Made by a program: the position numbers and the translations under genes. This document shows positions 8,268 to 10,759 of a stretch of DNA of 10,759 bases, one piece after another. Positions within the stretch are counted from its first letter, which is position 1; each line of letters starts with the position of its first letter. The notes beneath the pieces were generated by a model. That model was not told where the DNA came from, ran no database searches, and worked only from the letters and a program-made list of their open reading frames with translations. The stretch comes from Candidatus Methanoperedens sp. (lineage in GTDB: Archaea; Halobacteriota; Methanosarcinia; Methanosarcinales; Methanoperedenaceae): assembly GCA_026552835.1 (NCBI GenBank), contig JAPMTY010000104.1, positions 1-10,759 of the forward strand. Direction: 5' to 3'.

Positions 8268-8278
8268 GAAAAAAACTT

Positions 8279-8425
8279 TTATATGGGGCAACGTTTGCAT
8301 GGTTTTTTCCCATACCTCAAATACAATTTCACCAGCGCATCCTCTACTCTCGTCAGTTCCTCGCCCTCAAACTCCTCAAGCTCGTTTATTGGCTCATCGC
8401 TGTTATTATGAAAGAATAACAACAT
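8279..8425 (-). CDS. Probable small acidic protein with C-terminal CxxC motif (48 residues)
   Basis: Not a recognised family. The frame ends in KPCKRCPI, a CxxC pair two residues from the stop, after an acidic helical stretch (EPINELEEFEGEELTRVEDA) and a basic one (VKLYLRYGKK). Codon use is protein-like, with G-rich third positions and archaeal AGA, AGG and ATA codons, unlike the AT-rich spacer beside it. A T-rich run (AAAAGTTTTTTTC on the minus strand) follows the TAA directly, as a terminator would. The start is uncertain. ATG at 8425 is the first inside the gap but lacks a Shine-Dalgarno and gives a hydrophobic lead (MLLFFH). The frame stays open into nfi antisense, with another ATG at 8554. 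It could instead be the surviving 3' end of a broken gene. A metal-binding or redox role for the CxxC is only a guess. Confidence 0.5.
   Translation of the reverse strand: MLLFFHNNSDEPINELEEFEGEELTRVEDALVKLYLRYGKKPCKRCPI
8401..8421. repeat. Perfect 7-bp inverted repeat just upstream of nfi
   Basis: TGTTATT (8401-8407) and AATAACA (8415-8421) flank a 7-nt spacer. The element is 17 nt before the nfi ATG and lies inside the first codons of the small CxxC frame. The position suits an operator overlapping the nfi promoter (TTATTATGA at 8403-8411 is TATA-like, about 30 nt before the start codon) or a small hairpin. Confidence 0.45.
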
Positions 8426-8437
8426 TAATTGAGAACT

Positions 8438-9118
8438 ATGGTGAACATTTCTGATTTCTTCCCCTCCGACACCTCCAGAGAGTCCCTTCTCGCCGCACAG
8501 AAGCTGGTCGCCGACCTTGTCATCACCGAAGACGACTACGGCGAGCTTCGGCAAATCGGCGGCGTTGACCAGTCATTCATGGATGACAAAATCATCTCAG
8601 GCATCGTAGTATTGAAATACAATTCCTTCGAAGTCGTAGAGCGCGTCCATTCTATCCAGCCAGTGAATTACCCCTACATTCCCACGTTCCTGAGTTTCAG
8701 GGAAGGACCAGCAATCGTGAGCGCTTTTAAGAAATTAAAAAACCCTCCTGATATCCTGCTTGTAGACGGCGCTGGCATCAATCATCCCAGAAGCGCAGGT
8801 ATTGCCACGCATATCGGTGTGGCGCTTGATGTGCCAACAATTGGTATTACCAAGAAAATCCTGTGCGGCGAGGGCAAAGAGCCCGCCCTGGTCGGCGAGG
8901 CGAATCCGCTGATATATGAAGGTAAAAATGTCGGATGGCTCCTTAAATCCACCAATCGAAGCAGGGCAATAGTGGTCGCGCCTGGTCACAGGGTTTCGCT
9001 TGACAGCTCTCTTTCTATAGTGAAAGCATGTCTTCGCGGGCACAAGCTTCCCGAGCCTGTGAGGCTTGCGCATGAGTATGTGAATGGACTTAAGAGAGAG
9101 TTTGAATCTTCACCTTAA
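8438..9118 (+). CDS. nfi: Endonuclease V (deaminated-base repair endonuclease)
   Basis: Endonuclease V nicks DNA one nucleotide 3' of deaminated bases such as hypoxanthine, starting alternative excision repair; some homologues cleave inosine-containing RNA. From ATG at 8438 the product has 226 residues. The metal-binding acids are all visible: Asp44 in GGVDQSF, Glu89 in SFREGP and Asp110 in LLVDGAG. Tyr80 in PYIPTF, His116 in INHPRSAG and Lys139 in GITKKIL also match, in places corresponding almost exactly to the Thermotoga maritima enzyme (Asp43, Tyr80, Glu89, Asp110, His116, Lys139). It should be active. A TTG at 8429 and a GTG at 8441 are alternative starts. No clear Shine-Dalgarno is present, so a leaderless or very short-leader transcript is possible. 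It is the only plus-strand gene in the window, and its end overlaps the convergent nitroreductase gene by 9 nt. Confidence 0.96.
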   Translation: MVNISDFFPSDTSRESLLAAQKLVADLVITEDDYGELRQIGGVDQSFMDDKIISGIVVLKYNSFEVVERVHSIQPVNYPYIPTFLSFREGPAIVSAFKKLKNPPDILLVDGAGINHPRSAGIATHIGVALDVPTIGITKKILCGEGKEPALVGEANPLIYEGKNVGWLLKSTNRSRAIVVAPGHRVSLDSSLSIVKACLRGHKLPEPVRLAHEYVNGLKREFESSP

Positions 9119-9685
9119 CCATTTCACCTGCGGCTCAATTTTATCAGGCACTTCGGTCTTTCCCTTCGGATACCCGAATATAAGCGGCGCTATGGCTTTA
9201 TAGCCCGCAGGCGCCCCAAGTTCTTTTAAAAATCCTTCATCCATGAGCGCAGGCTGCACGCCGCCAATCCAGCAGCTACCGATACCTTTTGAATGCGCCG
9301 CAAGCATCATGGTCTGGGCTGCCATGGGACAATCGTAATCCACAGTCGGGGCATTTTTATTCCCGAGAATTATAATCAGGAGCGGCGCATTATAGAACAT
9401 ATCCGTGCCTTTTGTTTTGAGGAAGACGAGGAAATCCCTGGCTTTTGGAGAAACATCTTTCATTGGTTCAAGCATGGGAATCATGGATTTCTTGCCGTGC
9501 TCTGAGATTTTCCGCATTACATCTTTATTTTTTATCACCAGAAAACTCCACGGCTGCATATTAAAACCCGATGGAGCGTATCTTGCGCAATCGATGAGGA
9601 ACTTAATATCTTCGTCGGAGATCTGGTCTTCTTTATATTCACGTACACAGCGCCTTGTTTTGATTACTTCAATTATGTCTTTCAA
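9110..9685 (-). CDS. Nitroreductase-family FMN flavoprotein
   Basis: FMN-dependent oxidoreductase of the nitroreductase superfamily, using NAD(P)H or another reductant; the physiological substrate is unknown. In the 191-residue product, RRCVREY (11-17) is the usual N-terminal phosphate/FMN-contact motif, PSGFNMQPW (38-46) is the isoalloxazine-side loop, YDCPMAAQTMMLAA (117-130) and GIGSCWIGG (134-142) form the central helix and glycine loop, and GYPKGK (171-176) is the C-terminal FMN motif. No iron-sulfur domain is fused. The start codon is TTG at 9685, supported by GGTGA (9692-9696) at a 6-nt spacing; the only nearby ATG upstream (9699) opens a five-codon frame that stops immediately. The gene has its own TATA-like box and a terminator separating it from ftr, so it is probably monocistronic. 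Its 3' end overlaps nfi by 9 nt. Confidence 0.93.
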   Translation of the reverse strand: MKDIIEVIKTRRCVREYKEDQISDEDIKFLIDCARYAPSGFNMQPWSFLVIKNKDVMRKISEHGKKSMIPMLEPMKDVSPKARDFLVFLKTKGTDMFYNAPLLIIILGNKNAPTVDYDCPMAAQTMMLAAHSKGIGSCWIGGVQPALMDEGFLKELGAPAGYKAIAPLIFGYPKGKTEVPDKIEPQVKWLR

Positions 9686-9691
9686 AATAAC

Positions 9692-9696
9692 TCACC
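9692..9696 (-). promoter_or_regulatory. Shine-Dalgarno that fixes the TTG start of the nitroreductase
   Basis: GGTGA on the minus strand is 6 nt before the TTG at 9685. It lies inside a five-codon frame (MGELF, 9699 to 9682) whose TGA overlaps the TTG, so ribosomes leaving the short frame could restart on the nitroreductase. Confidence 0.6.
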
Positions 9697-9713
9697 CATA
9701 TTTGATTGTTATT

Positions 9714-9724
9714 CTTAATATAAG
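9714..9724 (-). promoter_or_regulatory. Candidate TATA box of the nitroreductase gene
   Basis: CTTATATTAAG on the minus strand lies about 30-40 nt upstream of the TTG start. A start site about 25 nt downstream would give a leader of roughly 10-20 nt that still contains the Shine-Dalgarno. The spacing is right for an archaeal promoter; this is the best-placed TATA candidate in the window. Confidence 0.5.
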
Positions 9725-9750
9725 ACTTTTTTCAAATCCGGCAGAAAAAG

Positions 9751-9781
9751 AATAATAAAAATAAAAAGGGGATTAACCCCT
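9751..9781 (-). terminator. Hairpin plus T-rich tract after ftr
   Basis: On the minus strand, 7 nt after the ftr stop codon, GGGG-TTAAT-CCCC (9780 to 9768) forms a short GC stem, followed by a T-rich tract with few A interruptions (9767 to about 9751). This fits termination of ftr and insulation of the downstream nitroreductase. The hairpin also has a T-rich flank on the plus strand, but no plus-strand gene runs into it. Confidence 0.7.
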
Positions 9782-9786
9782 ATTTT

Positions 9787-10680
9787 TTATAAAAGCTCTT
9801 TAAGGTTGAACTTGTATGGCCCAAGGGTGCCGCCATAGTTACCAGCGCTTATCTTTTTAACACCCGGGATTTTCACTGCGGCATTTATTCCGGCCTTCAT
9901 GGATTTGCTGATAGCTTCTACACTCAGGCCGTTAATCACGATTTCGTATATGGCATTCACGTCTGCGGGCACCTTCGTATCTTTGATTTTGGCTTTGATT
10001 GAAGGGCAGTATTTCTCATTTGTGGTTGCCTTCATGAATTTATAATTTGTAAAGCCCACCTTCGAGCCGCTTGCCACTATTCCGCCGGGGAATGGAGTGA
10101 TTGTCCCTTCCTGCTGGGCTATTGATTCCACCGCGTTCTCAGCAGCAGCAAGCGCAGCCATCTGGTTGTCCGCCATTATGAAGAAATTTCCTCCGGCGAT
10201 GCCATCCTGCGCACCAATGTTATGCTCTGCAACGAAATCTCCCTGCATCATCGGTATCTTATACGCTTTTCTTCCGCCGATATTCGTCTCGGATTCAAAT
10301 CCATCCCCGAAGAACTTGAGCTTAAATCCGGTATCGAATTGTTTCTCGGCTTTAGGAAGCCCGTTCCACATAGCTGCGGTTGGCGCTGTCAGGACGCACT
10401 GACCGAGGCGTTTTAACAACTGTTCTTCCAGAGACTTGAAACCAAACGTGCAAATCTGGATGTATGCGCCAGGTCTTCCGTCAGGGGTCTCATCGGCATT
10501 GACAACTTTTTCAACGCCTGCCTCTGCGGGACACATTATAACAGAAGTCCCAAAACCGGTTGCCTCCTGCGCCGCAACCAGAGCCCATTTCTTGGAGGCT
10601 CCTGTAATCAATATTCTTGCTATTTTTATCGGAAATGCTTCCGCGAATGTATCTTCTATCTCTACTCCATTGAGTTCCAT
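9787..10680 (-). CDS. ftr: Formylmethanofuran:tetrahydromethanopterin N-formyltransferase
   Basis: Ftr transfers the formyl group between formylmethanofuran and the N5 of tetrahydromethanopterin (or tetrahydrosarcinapterin). It is the second step of CO2 reduction in methanogenesis and works in reverse in methyl oxidation and methane oxidation. It is a soluble cytoplasmic enzyme. The product is full length at 297 residues, the size I recall for Methanosarcina Ftr. Recognisable family segments: MELNGVEIEDTFAEAFPIKI (1-20), GFGTSVIMCPAEAG (42-55), DETPDGRPG (63-71), LKFFGDGFESET (121-132), TPFPGGIVASGSK (195-207) and the C-terminal KKISAGNYGGTLG (275-287). The ATG at 10680 has GAGGG at a 7-nt spacing. 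It stands alone with a terminator directly after it. Methylotrophic bacteria have a related Ftr/FhcD, but the archaeal neighbours and Methanosarcina-like sequence argue for an archaeon. Confidence 0.97.
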   Translation of the reverse strand: MELNGVEIEDTFAEAFPIKIARILITGASKKWALVAAQEATGFGTSVIMCPAEAGVEKVVNADETPDGRPGAYIQICTFGFKSLEEQLLKRLGQCVLTAPTAAMWNGLPKAEKQFDTGFKLKFFGDGFESETNIGGRKAYKIPMMQGDFVAEHNIGAQDGIAGGNFFIMADNQMAALAAAENAVESIAQQEGTITPFPGGIVASGSKVGFTNYKFMKATTNEKYCPSIKAKIKDTKVPADVNAIYEIVINGLSVEAISKSMKAGINAAVKIPGVKKISAGNYGGTLGPYKFNLKELL

Positions 10681-10687
10681 TGAATAT

Positions 10688-10733
10688 CCCTCGCTTTGAT
10701 AAACCCGAAAAATTTCCTCATTTTAAAAAGGGT
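10688..10733 (-). promoter_or_regulatory. ftr upstream region: Shine-Dalgarno and possible TATA stretch
   Basis: GAGGG (10692-10688 on the minus strand) is a well-placed Shine-Dalgarno for ftr. CTTTTTAAAATG around 10721-10731 is a possible TATA element about 45 nt before the ATG. The Shine-Dalgarno is convincing; the TATA assignment is weak because the window ends soon after. Confidence 0.45.
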
Positions 10734-10759
10734 CATCAAATAAATCACTTTTTACTGTA

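Noticed and set aside
8426..8554. Upstream part of the 91-codon minus frame that ends in the small CxxC protein
   Set aside because: This part is antisense to the well-supported nfi N-terminus; only the segment after 8425 looks protein-coding.
9768..9780. GGGG/CCCC hairpin as a regulatory operator for the nitroreductase
   Set aside because: Its place 7 nt after the ftr stop with a following T-rich tract fits a terminator better.

Overview
The window looks like chromosomal DNA of a methanogenic or methane-oxidising archaeon, most likely in or near the Methanosarcinales (Methanosarcina or Methanoperedens-type). The strongest marker is a complete formylmethanofuran:tetrahydromethanopterin formyltransferase (ftr) at the right end, an enzyme of the C1 branch of methanogenesis and reverse methanogenesis. 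Archaeal GspE/TadA-type and double-repeat TadC-type secretion genes, frequent AGA/AGG and ATA codons, and Shine-Dalgarno sequences combined with TATA-like boxes agree with this. The lineage is inferred from gene content; no comparison was run.

Layout, left to right. Positions 1-1530 (minus) hold the first 510 codons of uvrB, cut by the window edge inside helicase motif V/VI. Positions 1571-6599 (minus) hold a compact three-gene block, transcribed minD, then a TadA/PilB-like secretion ATPase, then a TadC-like membrane platform. Gaps are 8 nt and a 4-nt ATGA overlap, and uvrB follows 40 nt later. Positions 6708-7373 (minus) encode an alpha/beta hydrolase. Positions 7510-8136 (minus) encode an AT-rich protein I do not recognise. 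Positions 8279-8425 (minus) hold a probable 48-residue protein ending in a CxxC motif, just outside the divergently read endonuclease V gene nfi (8438-9118, plus). A nitroreductase gene (9110-9685, minus) overlaps the end of nfi tail to tail. A hairpin terminator separates it from ftr (9787-10680, minus).

The most coherent functional unit is minD-tadA-tadC. A membrane-targeted MinD-type ATPase sits directly in front of the motor ATPase and inner-membrane platform of a type IV filament or secretion machine. This is analogous to the TadZ-TadA-TadB/C arrangement of bacterial Tad pili, where the MinD/ParA-like protein places the machine in the cell. No pilin, prepilin peptidase or secretin is in the window, so what the machine exports or assembles is open. 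The two DNA repair genes (uvrB, nfi) are separate units on opposite strands. ftr and the nitroreductase are each expected to be transcribed on their own.

No tRNA, rRNA, CRISPR array, insertion sequence or attachment site was seen. Every gap between genes is under 300 bases.
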